Origin: Flavobacterium bernardetii
GTDB taxonomy: Bacteria > Bacteroidota > Bacteroidia > Flavobacteriales > Flavobacteriaceae
NCBI RefSeq assembly: GCF_011305415.1
Contig: NZ_JAANOQ010000001.1
Span: forward strand, 769,631 to 833,630
Direction of reading: 5' to 3'
Length of the DNA: 64,000 nucleotides
Position 1 is the first letter of the stretch, and every line of letters begins with the position of its first letter. The position numbers were made by a program, and so were the translations under genes. The notes under the pieces were generated by a model. It was not told where the DNA came from and made no database searches. It saw only the letters and a list, made by a program, of their open reading frames with translations. This document shows, piece after piece, positions 31,995-40,685 of the stretch.

Positions 31995-32537
31995 ATGAGT
32001 CAAAAAATATTGCTCAATACTAAAGAAGTCAATATCATCTTACATCGATTGGCCTGTCAATTAATCGAAAAACATCTCGATTTTTCTAATACTATACTTA
32101 TCGGAATTCAACCAAGAGGTGCATTTTTAGCCAAAAGATTAACTGAAATTTTAAAAGACGAATATCAAATTTCCGATTTAAAACTAGGCTTATTAGACAT
32201 AACTTTCTTTAGAGATGATTTCCGAAGAAGTGAAAAACCTTTCGAAGCCAATCAAACACAAATAGATTTTTTAGTAGAAGATAAAAATGTAGTTTTCATT
32301 GATGATGTTTTGTATACTGGAAGAAGTATTCGTGCCGCATTAACTGCTATTCAATCGTTTGGAAGACCAAAATCTATTGAACTTTTAACCTTAATTGACA
32401 GACGTTTTAGTCGCGATTTACCTATTCAACCCGATTATCGAGGCCGACAAGTAGACGCCATTAACAACGAAAAAGTTCTAGTAAAATGGTTAGAAAAAGA
32501 CGGTGAAGATGCCGTTTATATAGAAGTAAAATCGTAG
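31995..32537 (+). CDS. pyrR: PyrR: pyrimidine regulator / uracil phosphoribosyltransferase
   Basis: Type I phosphoribosyltransferase of 180 residues: NTILIGIQPRGAFLAKRL at the start, the PRPP loop VVFIDDVLYTGRSIRAAL, and IDRRFSRDLPIQPDYRGRQV at the end. In Firmicutes PyrR binds pyr mRNA and promotes termination; it also makes UMP from uracil. In Bacteroidota the RNA-binding role is not established, and I see no classical PyrR-binding loop in the adjacent RNA. Transcribed with pyrB 53 bp downstream, so a pyrimidine role is secure. Confidence 0.94.
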   Translation: MSQKILLNTKEVNIILHRLACQLIEKHLDFSNTILIGIQPRGAFLAKRLTEILKDEYQISDLKLGLLDITFFRDDFRRSEKPFEANQTQIDFLVEDKNVVFIDDVLYTGRSIRAALTAIQSFGRPKSIELLTLIDRRFSRDLPIQPDYRGRQVDAINNEKVLVKWLEKDGEDAVYIEVKS

Positions 32538-32557
32538 TGACAAGTCGAGACTTGTCA
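32538..32557. repeat. 20-bp palindrome between pyrR and pyrB
   Basis: TGACAAGTC-GA-GACTTGTCA is a 9-bp perfect inverted repeat with a 2-nt loop, starting one base after the pyrR stop. No T run follows. Could be an operator, an mRNA hairpin or a dispersed repeat. Confidence 0.6.
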
Positions 32558-32590
32558 TAATTATATAAAGAAAACAACACAACAACTAAA

Positions 32591-33520
32591 ATGAAGGAAT
32601 TAAGCGTCAATCATTTACTCGGAATAAAATATATAACAAAGAACGATATCAATTTAATTCTTGAAACTGCCGATCAGTTTAAAGAAGTAATTAATCGTCC
32701 CATAAAAAAAGTACCTTCATTACGAGATATTACCATTGCCAATATCTTTTTTGAAAACAGTACAAGAACAAAATTATCTTTCGAATTAGCTCAAAAACGA
32801 CTTTCAGCAGACGTCATGAGTTTTTCTTCCGCACAATCATCAGTTAAAAAAGGAGAAACGCTAATTGATACGGTAAATAATATTTTAGCTATGAAAGTGG
32901 ATATGGTGGTAATGCGACATAGTTCTCCAGGAGCCGCTCATTTTTTGTCGCAACATGTAAAGGCAAGTATTGTAAATGCTGGTGATGGCGCACACGAACA
33001 TCCAACACAAGCTTTATTAGATAGTTACACAATTAGAGAAAAATTAGGCGAAGTTGCTGGTAAAAAAATTGTCATAGTTGGTGATATTTTACACAGTAGA
33101 GTAGCGCTTTCTAACATTTTCGCCTTACAAATGCAAGGTGCTGAAGTGAAAGTTTGCGGACCAAAAACACTAATTCCACAATACATCAATTCACTAGGAG
33201 TTACGTACGAACCAAATTTGATAAAAGCCCTAGAATGGTGCGATGTAGCCAATATGTTACGCGTTCAAAATGAAAGATTAGACGTAAGTTATTTTCCAAA
33301 TACACGTGAATACACGCAACAATTCGGATTAACGAATGAAATATTAAACAATCTGAATAAAGAAATTGTAGTAATGCATCCCGGACCAATTAATCGTGGA
33401 GTCGAAATTACTTCAGATGTGGCAGATGGACAGCATTCGGTTATTTTAGATCAGGTTGAAAATGGAGTAGCAGTGAGAATGGCGGTAATTTATTTATTAG
33501 CTAGTAAGATTCAGAATTAA
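32591..33520 (+). CDS. pyrB: Aspartate carbamoyltransferase catalytic subunit
   Basis: Second step of de novo UMP synthesis: carbamoyl phosphate + aspartate gives carbamoyl aspartate. 309 residues with FFENSTRTKLSFELA (carbamoyl-phosphate loop), SSVKKGETLIDT, the VVMRHSSPGAA region, HPTQALLDSYTI, VGDILHSRVA and the C-terminal MHPGPINRGVEI. No pyrI regulatory gene follows, so it is probably a stand-alone trimer type. Second gene of the pyrR-pyrB unit. Confidence 0.97.
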   Translation: MKELSVNHLLGIKYITKNDINLILETADQFKEVINRPIKKVPSLRDITIANIFFENSTRTKLSFELAQKRLSADVMSFSSAQSSVKKGETLIDTVNNILAMKVDMVVMRHSSPGAAHFLSQHVKASIVNAGDGAHEHPTQALLDSYTIREKLGEVAGKKIVIVGDILHSRVALSNIFALQMQGAEVKVCGPKTLIPQYINSLGVTYEPNLIKALEWCDVANMLRVQNERLDVSYFPNTREYTQQFGLTNEILNNLNKEIVVMHPGPINRGVEITSDVADGQHSVILDQVENGVAVRMAVIYLLASKIQN

Positions 33521-33555
33521 TTTAGAGTTGGAAGTAGGAAGAAACAAATTCACTC

Positions 33556-33602
33556 AAAACCTTTTAAACTTTTAACAATTTAAACTCATAAACTTTTCAA
33601 AT
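33556..33602. repeat. AAACTTTT-type simple repeat downstream of pyrB
   Basis: CTTTTAAACTTTTAAC, TTTAAACTC and TAAACTTTTC words fill the last ~45 bp before the next ATG. It is another example of a simple-word filler in a co-directional gap. Confidence 0.55.
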
Positions 33603-33935
33603 ATGAAAGTAGAACAAAAAGGTCATACCACAACAATTAAAGATACGGAAAGTAGTTTTGAAGCGTTTTTAGAAAAACTAACTACGCAATACAATTCGTA
33701 TAAATCAGTTAATTTAATTATTGATGTTACACATGATAAATCATTTAATATGAGTTGTTTAAAGCAATTTTCTGATTTAGCTAAAACACATAAAAATAAT
33801 AAAAAATCTTTTGTGGTTGTAGCAGAAGATATTGATTTTAATAAAGTGCCGACTTCAATAAATACCGTTCCTTCTTTACTAGAAGCACATGATATTATTG
33901 AAATGGAAGAAATTGAACGCGATTTAGGTTTTTAA
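33603..33935 (+). CDS. Small STAS-like protein of unknown function
   Basis: 110 residues, no signal peptide or membrane helix. The alternation of strands and helices (VNLIIDVTHD, SCLKQFSDLAKTHKNNKKSFVVVAED, and an acidic end with IIEMEEIERDLGF) is reminiscent of a STAS/anti-anti-sigma fold, and the Ser or Thr usually phosphorylated there is not obvious. Flavobacteria carry such a gene just before rnz. Function unknown; co-transcription with the next two genes is likely from the short gaps (10 and 6 bp). Confidence 0.75.
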   Translation: MKVEQKGHTTTIKDTESSFEAFLEKLTTQYNSYKSVNLIIDVTHDKSFNMSCLKQFSDLAKTHKNNKKSFVVVAEDIDFNKVPTSINTVPSLLEAHDIIEMEEIERDLGF

Positions 33936-33945
33936 TTTATTCATT

Positions 33946-34131
33946 ATGACAACAAGAGCTAAATTCAACCTGTTTTTCCTACTATTAGCAATTATTTTAT
34001 TAGTATTAAACGGCATCATTTCTTATCAAGAAAATAAAATTGAATGGTTTAGAATCATCTCAAACATTTTATTGATTCTTCTTTTTACTATGAACATCTA
34101 CAACGAAAACAAGAAACAAAAATTGCAATAA
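33946..34131 (+). CDS. Small two-helix membrane protein
   Basis: 61 residues with two hydrophobic helices (about 8-25 and 38-51) separated by a charged turn (YQENKIEW), and a basic tail KKQKLQ. No family recognised. It lies 10 bp after the STAS-like gene and 6 bp before rnz, so it is probably a true gene of this operon, despite its size. Confidence 0.65.
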   Translation: MTTRAKFNLFFLLLAIILLVLNGIISYQENKIEWFRIISNILLILLFTMNIYNENKKQKLQ

Positions 34132-34137
34132 CCTGCT

Positions 34138-35043
34138 TTGAAAGTCAAGATATTAGGCTGTTATGCCGCAACTCCAAGAACAATTACTAATCCTACTTCT
34201 CAAGTTTTAGAAATAAAAAGTCACATGTTCTTAATAGATTGTGGCGAAGGAACTCAAGTACAACTTCGAAAACATAAAATTAAGTTCTCTCAAATTGAAC
34301 ATATTTTTATTTCACACTTACACGGCGATCATTTCTTCGGATTAATAGGCTTAATATCTACTTTTATGTTATTAGGTAGAGAAAAAGATTTACATGTTTA
34401 TGGTCCAAAAGGTATTAAAGAAGCCATTTTATTACTACTAAAACTAGGAAATGCTTACACATCTTATAATTTATTTTTCCATGAATTAACTTCGAAAGAA
34501 AGTGAAGTAATTTACGAAGATGAAAAAGTAAAAGTGACTACAATTCCACTAAAACATAGAGTTTACACCAACGGTTATTTGTTTGAAGAAAAAAACAAAG
34601 AGCGAAAACTGAATATTGACGCTATTTTAAATTACGAAATCGAAAAAGTATATTATAATAAAATTAAATACGGTGGCGATATCACTTTAGATGATGGTAG
34701 AATCATTCCGAATGCCGAATTATCTTTCGATCCAGAAGTCGCAAAAAGTTATGCTTTTTGTTCAGACACTATATATAATGAAGAAATTATTCCAATAATT
34801 AAGAACGTTACCGTTTTATATCACGAAAGTACATTTTTAGAAAGCGAAAGTCATTTAGCTGAAAAAACTATGCATACGACTGCTAAACAAGCTGCAAATA
34901 TTGCTAAATTAGCAGATGTAAAAAACTTATTATTAGGTCATTATTCTACACGTTACGGAAATATTGAATTATTCAGAACAGAAGCTAAAGAAATATTTGA
35001 AAATGTTTTATTAGCCGATGATGGTTTAGAATTTGAGTTTTAA
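34138..35043 (+). CDS. rnz: Ribonuclease Z
   Basis: Metallo-beta-lactamase-fold endonuclease trimming tRNA 3' ends. 301 residues. The zinc motif HLHGDH is at 60-65, with GEGTQVQLR before it, AFCSDT and YHESTF in the second half, and LLGHYSTRY at the end. The start is TTG at 34138: KVKILGCYAATPR is conserved and no ATG precedes the motif, so the rare start is needed. tRNA genes are not in the window. Follows the small membrane protein by 6 bp. Confidence 0.95.
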   Translation: MKVKILGCYAATPRTITNPTSQVLEIKSHMFLIDCGEGTQVQLRKHKIKFSQIEHIFISHLHGDHFFGLIGLISTFMLLGREKDLHVYGPKGIKEAILLLLKLGNAYTSYNLFFHELTSKESEVIYEDEKVKVTTIPLKHRVYTNGYLFEEKNKERKLNIDAILNYEIEKVYYNKIKYGGDITLDDGRIIPNAELSFDPEVAKSYAFCSDTIYNEEIIPIIKNVTVLYHESTFLESESHLAEKTMHTTAKQAANIAKLADVKNLLLGHYSTRYGNIELFRTEAKEIFENVLLADDGLEFEF

Positions 35044-35054
35044 AAGATTTAGAA

Positions 35055-35657
35055 ATGAAAAATTTAGAGAAAACTTCACAATTATTACCATTAGCCTATT
35101 TATTTTTAATTGTTTTAGGAATATTTAAAGAAACCATTTATTATTCTCAAGTAGGAATTAATATAATGGAATACTCGTCTATAACTGATGTAATATTGAG
35201 TCCAATTGCAGAATTAACATCAAATATAGCCGCTTTTACATTTTGTGTTTTATATACTTTGTTAGTATTTTATTTAATTACTTTGTTAAAAAAACATAGT
35301 CATAAGAAATGGGCATATTATTTCACAAATGATAAAAATTTTAATTCCTATTCAGAAGAAGTTAAAGAAGAAAAATACACATCTTTATTAATAGCTTTAC
35401 TTGCATCCGTTTATGTTGGGTATTTTATAGGTTTTGGTATTTTTCATGGCAAAAAAATTTCTGAACAGTTAGCTAAAAATACGTTACAATATGAAGATGT
35501 TTTGACACTAAGTAATGGAACTACTATTAAATGTCATATTTTAGGTTCAAACAGTCAATATTATTTTTATATTAAATCAAATAAAACCATTGAAATTAGC
35601 ACTATTGGAACAATTTCAACAATTATTAATAAACCAGAAATCAAAAATAAGAATTAA
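35055..35657 (+). CDS. Membrane protein of unknown function
   Basis: 200 residues, three predicted transmembrane helices (about 11-27, 53-78 and 110-129) and a small C-terminal domain (about 145-195). No known family was recognised. It starts 11 bp after rnz and is likely co-transcribed. Composition is like its neighbours; no sign of recent transfer. Confidence 0.7.
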   Translation: MKNLEKTSQLLPLAYLFLIVLGIFKETIYYSQVGINIMEYSSITDVILSPIAELTSNIAAFTFCVLYTLLVFYLITLLKKHSHKKWAYYFTNDKNFNSYSEEVKEEKYTSLLIALLASVYVGYFIGFGIFHGKKISEQLAKNTLQYEDVLTLSNGTTIKCHILGSNSQYYFYIKSNKTIEISTIGTISTIINKPEIKNKN

Positions 35658-35727
35658 AAAAATTGAAACCTTTTTAGCAAAACTAGTTGCATTTATTATA
35701 AGATGTTTATTTAGAAATTAAAAAAAG

Positions 35728-35752
35728 CCTTCGCGACTTTGTGACTTCGCGG
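35728..35752. repeat. CTTCGCGACTTTGTGACTTCGCGG repeat
   Basis: A short GC-rich block just before pdxH made of CGACTTTGTG and CTTCGCG words (the name exceeds the core only by its flanks). It belongs to the same family as the GCGACTTTGTGCC block in the Smr repeat region at 16.85-17.34 kb. Confidence 0.55.
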
Positions 35753-35759
35753 ATATATT

Positions 35760-36401
35760 ATGAAAGACTTATCAGATTATAGAAAATCATACGAAAAGAG
35801 CGAATTGTTAGAAAACACAATTCCAGATGATGCGATTCAATTGTTTCATAAATGGTTTTATGAAGCAGAAGAACAAGAAGATGGTGAAGTAAATGCTATG
35901 ACGGTTTCTTCTATTGGTTTAGACGGATTTCCGAAAAGTAGAGTAGTGCTCCTTAAAAAATTTAATGAAGAAGGTTTTATTTTCTACACCAATTACAATT
36001 CTGAAAAAGGAAAAGCAATACAACAAAACCCAAATATCTGTTTATCTTTCTTTTGGCCATTATTAGAACGTCAAGTTATTATTAAAGGAGTAGCAGAAAA
36101 AACAGAGAAGATCATTTCTGATAATTATTTCGATTCTCGTCCAGAAGGAAGTAAGTTAGGTGCAATAGTTTCTAATCAAAGTGAAGTAATTCCTTCTAGA
36201 GAATATTTAGATGATAAATTAAAAGCTTTAGAAAAAGAAACGGAAGGTTCAGAAATTATCCGACCAGAAAATTGGGGTGGTTTTTTAGTCAAACCTGTTG
36301 AAGTAGAATTTTGGCAAGGAAGAGCCAACCGATTACATGATAGAATTAGATATAAACTAAACGAAGATTTTAGCTGGAAAATTGAAAGATTATCTCCTTG
36401 A
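35760..36401 (+). CDS. pdxH: Pyridoxamine 5'-phosphate oxidase
   Basis: FMN enzyme that oxidises PNP or PMP to pyridoxal 5'-phosphate. 213 residues with AMTVSSIGLDGFPKSRVVLLK, FYTNYNSEKGKAI, LSFFWPLLERQVIIKG, a SRPEGSKLGAIVSNQS segment and a C-terminal EFWQGRANRLHDR...WKIERLSP, a classical PdxH end. PLP made here supports several enzymes in the window (TrpB, cysteine desulfurase, arginine decarboxylase). Ends in a strong terminator. Confidence 0.97.
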   Translation: MKDLSDYRKSYEKSELLENTIPDDAIQLFHKWFYEAEEQEDGEVNAMTVSSIGLDGFPKSRVVLLKKFNEEGFIFYTNYNSEKGKAIQQNPNICLSFFWPLLERQVIIKGVAEKTEKIISDNYFDSRPEGSKLGAIVSNQSEVIPSREYLDDKLKALEKETEGSEIIRPENWGGFLVKPVEVEFWQGRANRLHDRIRYKLNEDFSWKIERLSP

Positions 36402-36427
36402 TATTCAAATACATATAAAAATACACA

Positions 36428-36458
36428 AATCCTAAGTACCACACTTAGGATTTTTTTA
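36428..36458 (+). terminator. Hairpin terminator after pdxH
   Basis: AATCCTAAGT (36428-36437) pairs with ACTTAGGATT (36443-36452) around a 5-nt loop and is followed by a T run. Confidence 0.85.
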
Positions 36459-36539
36459 CGTTTTTACTTACAAAACACGTAACTAATTGATGTTTAACGA
36501 TTTAAAATGTTAAAATTTAGTGTATTTCGTCGATTTTAT

Positions 36540-36569
36540 TTGCAGTTAAACAGAAAAGATGTACATTTG
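36540..36569 (+). promoter_or_regulatory. Complete Bacteroidota promoter for the CAP lipoprotein
   Basis: TTG (36540-36542), 19-nt spacer, TACATTTG (36562-36569): full match. The ATG is 30 nt downstream. Confidence 0.8.
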
Positions 36570-36599
36570 TCCTGTAAATCAATCACTTAATCGATAATT

Positions 36600-37106
36600 A
36601 TGAAAAAAATGATGTTTTTAAGAAGTTTAGTAGTTTTATGTTTTTCTATTTCTTTAATGTCTTGCTCAAGTGAAGATGCTTCAGAAACTAACACTACGCA
36701 GTCGTCAATTGCATTAAATAAATATACACACTCTGCTTTCGAATTAGAAGTATTAGATTTAGTAAATCAAGATAGAGCTAGTAAAGGTTTAAATACTTTA
36801 ACTATTATAAGTGAAATTTCTTATGTTGCTTCTACACACGATGATTATATGATTACTCAAGGTGCTGCAAGTCATGACAATTTTGAACAAAGATCTGCTT
36901 CTTTAAAAAGTGGCGTTGGAGCTATTTTAGTAAGTGAAAATGTTGCTTCAGGTTTTAGTACACCAGCATCTGTATTAGCTGCTTGGAAAGCTAGTACAAC
37001 TCACAAAGCAAATTTAGAAAGTACGTCACATACACACTTTGGCTTAGCTGTAAAAGCTGATGCTGCAGGTAAAAAATATTATACTTTGATGTTTATCCGA
37101 AAATAA
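36600..37106 (+). CDS. CAP (SCP/PR-1) domain lipoprotein
   Basis: 168 residues with an N-terminal lipoprotein signal ending LMSC, Cys22 being the lipidation site. The CAP domain spans about 44-168: VLDLVNQDRASKGLNTL, STHDDYM, GAASHDNFEQRS (His of the CAP cavity), VSENVASG, AWKASTTHKANLESTSHTHFGLA. Similar to the YkwD family. Secreted CAP proteins bind lipids or act in the envelope; the bacterial role is unclear. Monocistronic with its own promoter and terminator. Confidence 0.92.
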   Translation: MKKMMFLRSLVVLCFSISLMSCSSEDASETNTTQSSIALNKYTHSAFELEVLDLVNQDRASKGLNTLTIISEISYVASTHDDYMITQGAASHDNFEQRSASLKSGVGAILVSENVASGFSTPASVLAAWKASTTHKANLESTSHTHFGLAVKADAAGKKYYTLMFIRK

Positions 37107-37152
37107 TTGATAAACATTTAGTTTTAATTGTTTAGTTTTTAGTTATAATGTA

Positions 37153-37190
37153 AAAAATCCCAACATTAATTTGTTGGGATTTTTTTTGTT
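37153..37190. terminator. Bidirectional hairpin terminator
   Basis: AAAAATCCCAAC (37153-37164) pairs with GTTGGGATTTTT (37173-37184), with T and A runs on either side, between the CAP gene and rsmD (convergent). Confidence 0.88.
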
Positions 37191-37796
37191 TTATTCAGAT
37201 TCAGATTCGTCGTCTTCCTCATCGTCTTTTGTGATAGTATCTTCTTCATCTTCATCGCTTACTAATTCGAAGAAAGTAAAAGTTGTACCGCCGTAAGTTC
37301 TGGCGAATGAAAAATTATCTAAATGTTCTAATTTCGTATCTTTAGAATGTTCAATTATCAACATTCCTTCTTCGTCTAAAATTTCATTTTCGAAAATTAA
37401 AGTCGGAATTTTTTCAAAATCTTTTTGATCTAAATGATACGGTGGATCAGCAAAAATAATATCATAACATCCTTTGTGTTTTTGTAAAAAAGTAAACACA
37501 TCACTTTTAATAGGCGTAATATCAAAATCAAATTCATTTGAAATTTTTCTGATGAAATTCACACAACCCATATCTGCATCAACAGCTACTAAAGGAGTAG
37601 CGCCACGAGAAGCAAATTCGTAAGCAATATTTCCAGTTCCAGAAAACAAGTCTAAAATTTTAAGTTCACCAAAATTAAAATGGTTGTTCAAAATGTTAAA
37701 CAAAGCTTCTTTGGCCATGTCGGTGGTTGGTCTTACAGGCAAATTTTTAGGTGCTTGTAATCTTCTTCCTTTATATTTTCCTGATATTATTCTCAT
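37191..37796 (-). CDS. rsmD: 16S rRNA (guanine-966-N2) methyltransferase
   Basis: SAM-dependent methyltransferase acting on 16S rRNA in 30S subunits. 201 residues. RIISGKYKGRRL start, the RPTTDMAKEALFNIL block, SAM motif DLFSGTGNIAYEFASRGA and the catalytic DPPY at 117-120. The C-terminal ~20 residues are an acidic tail (Asp/Glu/Ser) absent from the enterobacterial enzyme. ATGA overlap of 4 bp with the upstream DUF3822 gene. Confidence 0.95.
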   Translation of the reverse strand: MRIISGKYKGRRLQAPKNLPVRPTTDMAKEALFNILNNHFNFGELKILDLFSGTGNIAYEFASRGATPLVAVDADMGCVNFIRKISNEFDFDITPIKSDVFTFLQKHKGCYDIIFADPPYHLDQKDFEKIPTLIFENEILDEEGMLIIEHSKDTKLEHLDNFSFARTYGGTTFTFFELVSDEDEEDTITKDDEEDDESESE

Positions 37797-38596
37797 GAGT
37801 GAAATAAAATAAAGTGCTTTAATAGGTCTTTTTCATCCACATTAAAGGCTGTTTTTAAGTGCGATACATCTAACAAACTACAATTTCTTATGTATTTATA
37901 AGCTATTTTAAAAGAATCACTTTCTTCCGAAATATCGCCTACAAACTGAACTGGAACTATTTCCGGATTCAATTGCAATTGCTCATAAGTGAACAATAAA
38001 TAATAAATGAAATCTTCTAACGTTTTGTAAATAAATGTATTAAACAATAATAAATGTTTGTTTTTGGTCACCACAATTTCAAATCGATCCTTTTGAAAAT
38101 GTACCCAAACTTGTTTTGCATCGTTATTTTTAGAAAAATCTAATGCTTTTTTTACGAATATCGAATTGCAATTCTTATAATCGAAGGTATCGTAATGATC
38201 TAATAAATAGTTGTTTATATTCGTATATGGAATAAAAACATTGTTTAAATCGTAGGTATCTAAATAATCGTAAGCAAAATAATCGGTTTCAAAAACTTTG
38301 GAATTATATTGCAAATAACTTCCTAAATAATTCGGATCAAATAGGGAAGAAGGCACAAAAGTATTTAAGTTAGAATTGTGCAAAACTATCACATCATCAT
38401 ACTTTTCTTCTAAAATTGGGTTTTCTACAAATATCTTCCAAAATTCTTCTTCTAATACATTATTCTGATTAAAAGCATACGATTTATGCGTAATTATTTT
38501 ATTCGAAATCAAATCAATAACACAAAAAGAAAGGTTACTAGTTGCAACCTCAAAGCATAACTTTTTATATGTTTTTTGAGTAATATCCTGATTCAT
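37793..38596 (-). CDS. DUF3822 family protein
   Basis: 267 residues from ATG at 38596 (MNQDITQKTYKKL); an in-frame start 18 codons upstream would include the promoter and is rejected. The family has an actin/ASKHA-like appearance (LCFEVATSNLSFCVIDL near the start, and DRFEIVVTKNKHLLLFNTF later) and in Bacteroidota is nearly always next to rsmD, as here, with a 4-bp ATGA overlap. Function unknown. The TAAATTTG box is 17 nt upstream. Confidence 0.82.
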   Translation of the reverse strand: MNQDITQKTYKKLCFEVATSNLSFCVIDLISNKIITHKSYAFNQNNVLEEEFWKIFVENPILEEKYDDVIVLHNSNLNTFVPSSLFDPNYLGSYLQYNSKVFETDYFAYDYLDTYDLNNVFIPYTNINNYLLDHYDTFDYKNCNSIFVKKALDFSKNNDAKQVWVHFQKDRFEIVVTKNKHLLLFNTFIYKTLEDFIYYLLFTYEQLQLNPEIVPVQFVGDISEESDSFKIAYKYIRNCSLLDVSHLKTAFNVDEKDLLKHFILFHS

Positions 38597-38613
38597 GTTT
38601 TCTATTTGATTGA

Positions 38614-38621
38614 CAAATTTA
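38614..38621 (-). promoter_or_regulatory. -7 element (TAAATTTG) for DUF3822-rsmD
   Basis: Exact TAnnTTTG on the minus strand, 17 nt before the chosen ATG. It would lie inside the coding region if the longer frame were used, which supports the shorter start. Confidence 0.55.
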
Positions 38622-38675
38622 CATTTTTTGAGAGAATTAAAAACCTTCAAATGAAATTATATTTAAAAACCTTGC

Positions 38676-38683
38676 TATATTTG
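38676..38683 (+). promoter_or_regulatory. -7 element (TATATTTG) for the RecD2-like helicase
   Basis: Exact TAnnTTTG, 20 nt upstream of the ATG at 38704. Confidence 0.55.
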
Positions 38684-38703
38684 GTGTTCTTAAATAAAAA
38701 TGA

Positions 38704-40122
38704 ATGTCGCCAACGCAATTTTACAGAGTTTTAATGGATAATTTTCCTTTTGAGCCTACCGCAAATCAGGATATTTTCTTTCAAAAAATCGCAGGTTACA
38801 TTTTACATTCCAAAGACGATTTATTTGTATTAAAAGGATACGCTGGAACTGGAAAAACAACTGTAATTTCTACTTTAGTAAATCAATTAAATACAGCCAA
38901 TAAAAAAGCAGTGATGTTAGCGCCAACGGGTCGTGCAGCAAAAGTGATGTCGGCCTATTCTGATAAACCAGCTTTTACTATTCACAAACGTATTTATTTT
39001 CCGAAAAAGAATAAAAATGGCGGTGTTGGATTTGTCATGCAAGCCAATAAATTTAAAGATACGATTTTCATTGTGGATGAATCGTCCATGATTTCAGATC
39101 AATCTAACGAAACGAGTTTGTATGAAAACGGTTCATTATTAGATGATTTGTTGTTTTATGTGGATGCTGGACAAAATTGCAAACTAATTTTAGTTGGAGA
39201 TACGGCGCAGTTGCCACCAATCAATTCAGAAATTAGTCCTGCTTTGGATATTCATTCTTTAAATGTGAATTATGATAAAGAAATCGTTCATATTGAATTA
39301 GATGAAGTCATGCGACAAGCTGAAAATTCTGGGATTTTGTACAATGCAACAGAATTACGAGAATTACTAAAATCACATTTTATTGATGATTTCAAATTCA
39401 GTTTGAAACGATTTAAAGATATTGTCCGATTAGAAGATGGTTTTGATATTGAAGACGCCATTCATCAATCGTACAGAAATTATTCTACGGAAGATACAGC
39501 TTTTATTGTGCGTTCGAACAAAAGAGCCAATCAATACAACCAACAAATTAGACAACGTATTTTAGGAAAAGAAAGCGATTTATCGGCTGGCGATTTACTA
39601 ATGGTTGTAAAAAACAATTATTTTTGGTTGAACGACACTTCACAAGCTGGTTTTATTGCCAATGGAGATATTATTGAAGTCCTAAAAATTAGAAATATTC
39701 AAGAATTATACGGATTTAAATTTGCGAATGTTACGATTCGAATGATTGATTATCCAAATGAAGCTTCGTTTGAAACGGTTTTACTTTTAAATACAATCGA
39801 AAGTGAATCGGCATCTTTAACTTATGAAGAATCGAACTTATTATACCAGGAAGTTTCTAAAGATTATGAAGACGAAAGTCATAAATACAAACGCCTTTTA
39901 AAAGTTAAAAGCAATCCGTATTTCAATGCGTTACAAGTCAAGTTTTCTTATGCGATAACGTGTCATAAATCGCAAGGTGGGCAATGGAGTAGTGTGTTTG
40001 TAGAAAAACCGTATTTACCAAATGGAGTAGATAGAGATTACATTCGTTGGTTATATACTGCGATTACTCGTGCTAAAGAAAAGTTATATTTAATAGGGTT
40101 TAAAGATGAAAATTTTGAGTAA
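38704..40122 (+). CDS. RecD2-like superfamily 1B DNA helicase
   Basis: 472-residue AAA/UvrD-fold helicase. Walker A is GYAGTGKTT at 45-53, Walker B with DESSMI is near 124, the Q-rich motif III is LVGDTAQLPPI, then VMRQAE, and the C-terminal UvrD-like block ITCHKSQGGQWSSVFV with the last motif YTAITRAKEKLYLIG. It is smaller than full RecD2 (about 700-850 aa) because the N-terminal domain is absent, giving the short form common in Bacteroidota. Probable role in DNA repair or replication-fork processing. Its own promoter precedes it. Confidence 0.88.
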   Translation: MSPTQFYRVLMDNFPFEPTANQDIFFQKIAGYILHSKDDLFVLKGYAGTGKTTVISTLVNQLNTANKKAVMLAPTGRAAKVMSAYSDKPAFTIHKRIYFPKKNKNGGVGFVMQANKFKDTIFIVDESSMISDQSNETSLYENGSLLDDLLFYVDAGQNCKLILVGDTAQLPPINSEISPALDIHSLNVNYDKEIVHIELDEVMRQAENSGILYNATELRELLKSHFIDDFKFSLKRFKDIVRLEDGFDIEDAIHQSYRNYSTEDTAFIVRSNKRANQYNQQIRQRILGKESDLSAGDLLMVVKNNYFWLNDTSQAGFIANGDIIEVLKIRNIQELYGFKFANVTIRMIDYPNEASFETVLLLNTIESESASLTYEESNLLYQEVSKDYEDESHKYKRLLKVKSNPYFNALQVKFSYAITCHKSQGGQWSSVFVEKPYLPNGVDRDYIRWLYTAITRAKEKLYLIGFKDENFE

Positions 40123-40172
40123 TTTTATAAAATCGTTAATTGAAAATAATTTCCTAATTTAAAATATAAAAA

Positions 40173-40685
40173 ATGAATATTTGTTGTCAAATAAAACCAG
40201 AAAATTTAAAAGATTTTTTCTACTTATTCGGAATATTTTCTACATTTATTATAAGTGTTTTTACAATTTATATAGCAAATAAAAACAGAAAAAACTCTTT
40301 AAGGGAAAGTTTATATAAAGAGCAAATGAATTTTATATCAAAACTTACAAATGAGTTTTATAATTTACATTCAGATTTAAGTAAATTAAAAAACAATCAA
40401 AAAGTTGATATTCAGGAAACAAAATTAAAAATTGAGAAAACTTTTGAAGTTATGTTTTCAAATATTCATATTAGCTCAAATAAAATATTAGAAAAATCAA
40501 GTGATACATTAAATACTATTAATTTTTTATTGAATGAGTTAGAAAATAAAAATTCAGCTAATTTGGAGTCAAATTTTGAAACTTATTTTAATAATTATAG
40601 AGAATTAATAAATATCATTAAACTTGAGTTAGGTGTAGACTCTTTATCTAAAGAAAATCAAAAATTAATTAGATATGGTTTTTGA
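40173..40685 (+). CDS. Membrane-anchored coiled-coil protein of unknown function
   Basis: 170 residues: one transmembrane helix (about 15-33, FFYLFGIFSTFIISVFTIYIA) followed by a long charged, probably coiled-coil region. No family recognised. It overlaps the acetyltransferase gene by 11 bp. Base composition seems even more AT-rich than the flanking kdsB and helicase genes, which hints that this pair was acquired; this is an impression only. Confidence 0.65.
   Translation: MNICCQIKPENLKDFFYLFGIFSTFIISVFTIYIANKNRKNSLRESLYKEQMNFISKLTNEFYNLHSDLSKLKNNQKVDIQETKLKIEKTFEVMFSNIHISSNKILEKSSDTLNTINFLLNELENKNSANLESNFETYFNNYRELINIIKLELGVDSLSKENQKLIRYGF

Noticed and set aside
32538..32557. PyrR-binding attenuator between pyrR and pyrB
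   Set aside because: No U run and no known PyrR-binding loop, so it is kept as a palindrome only.
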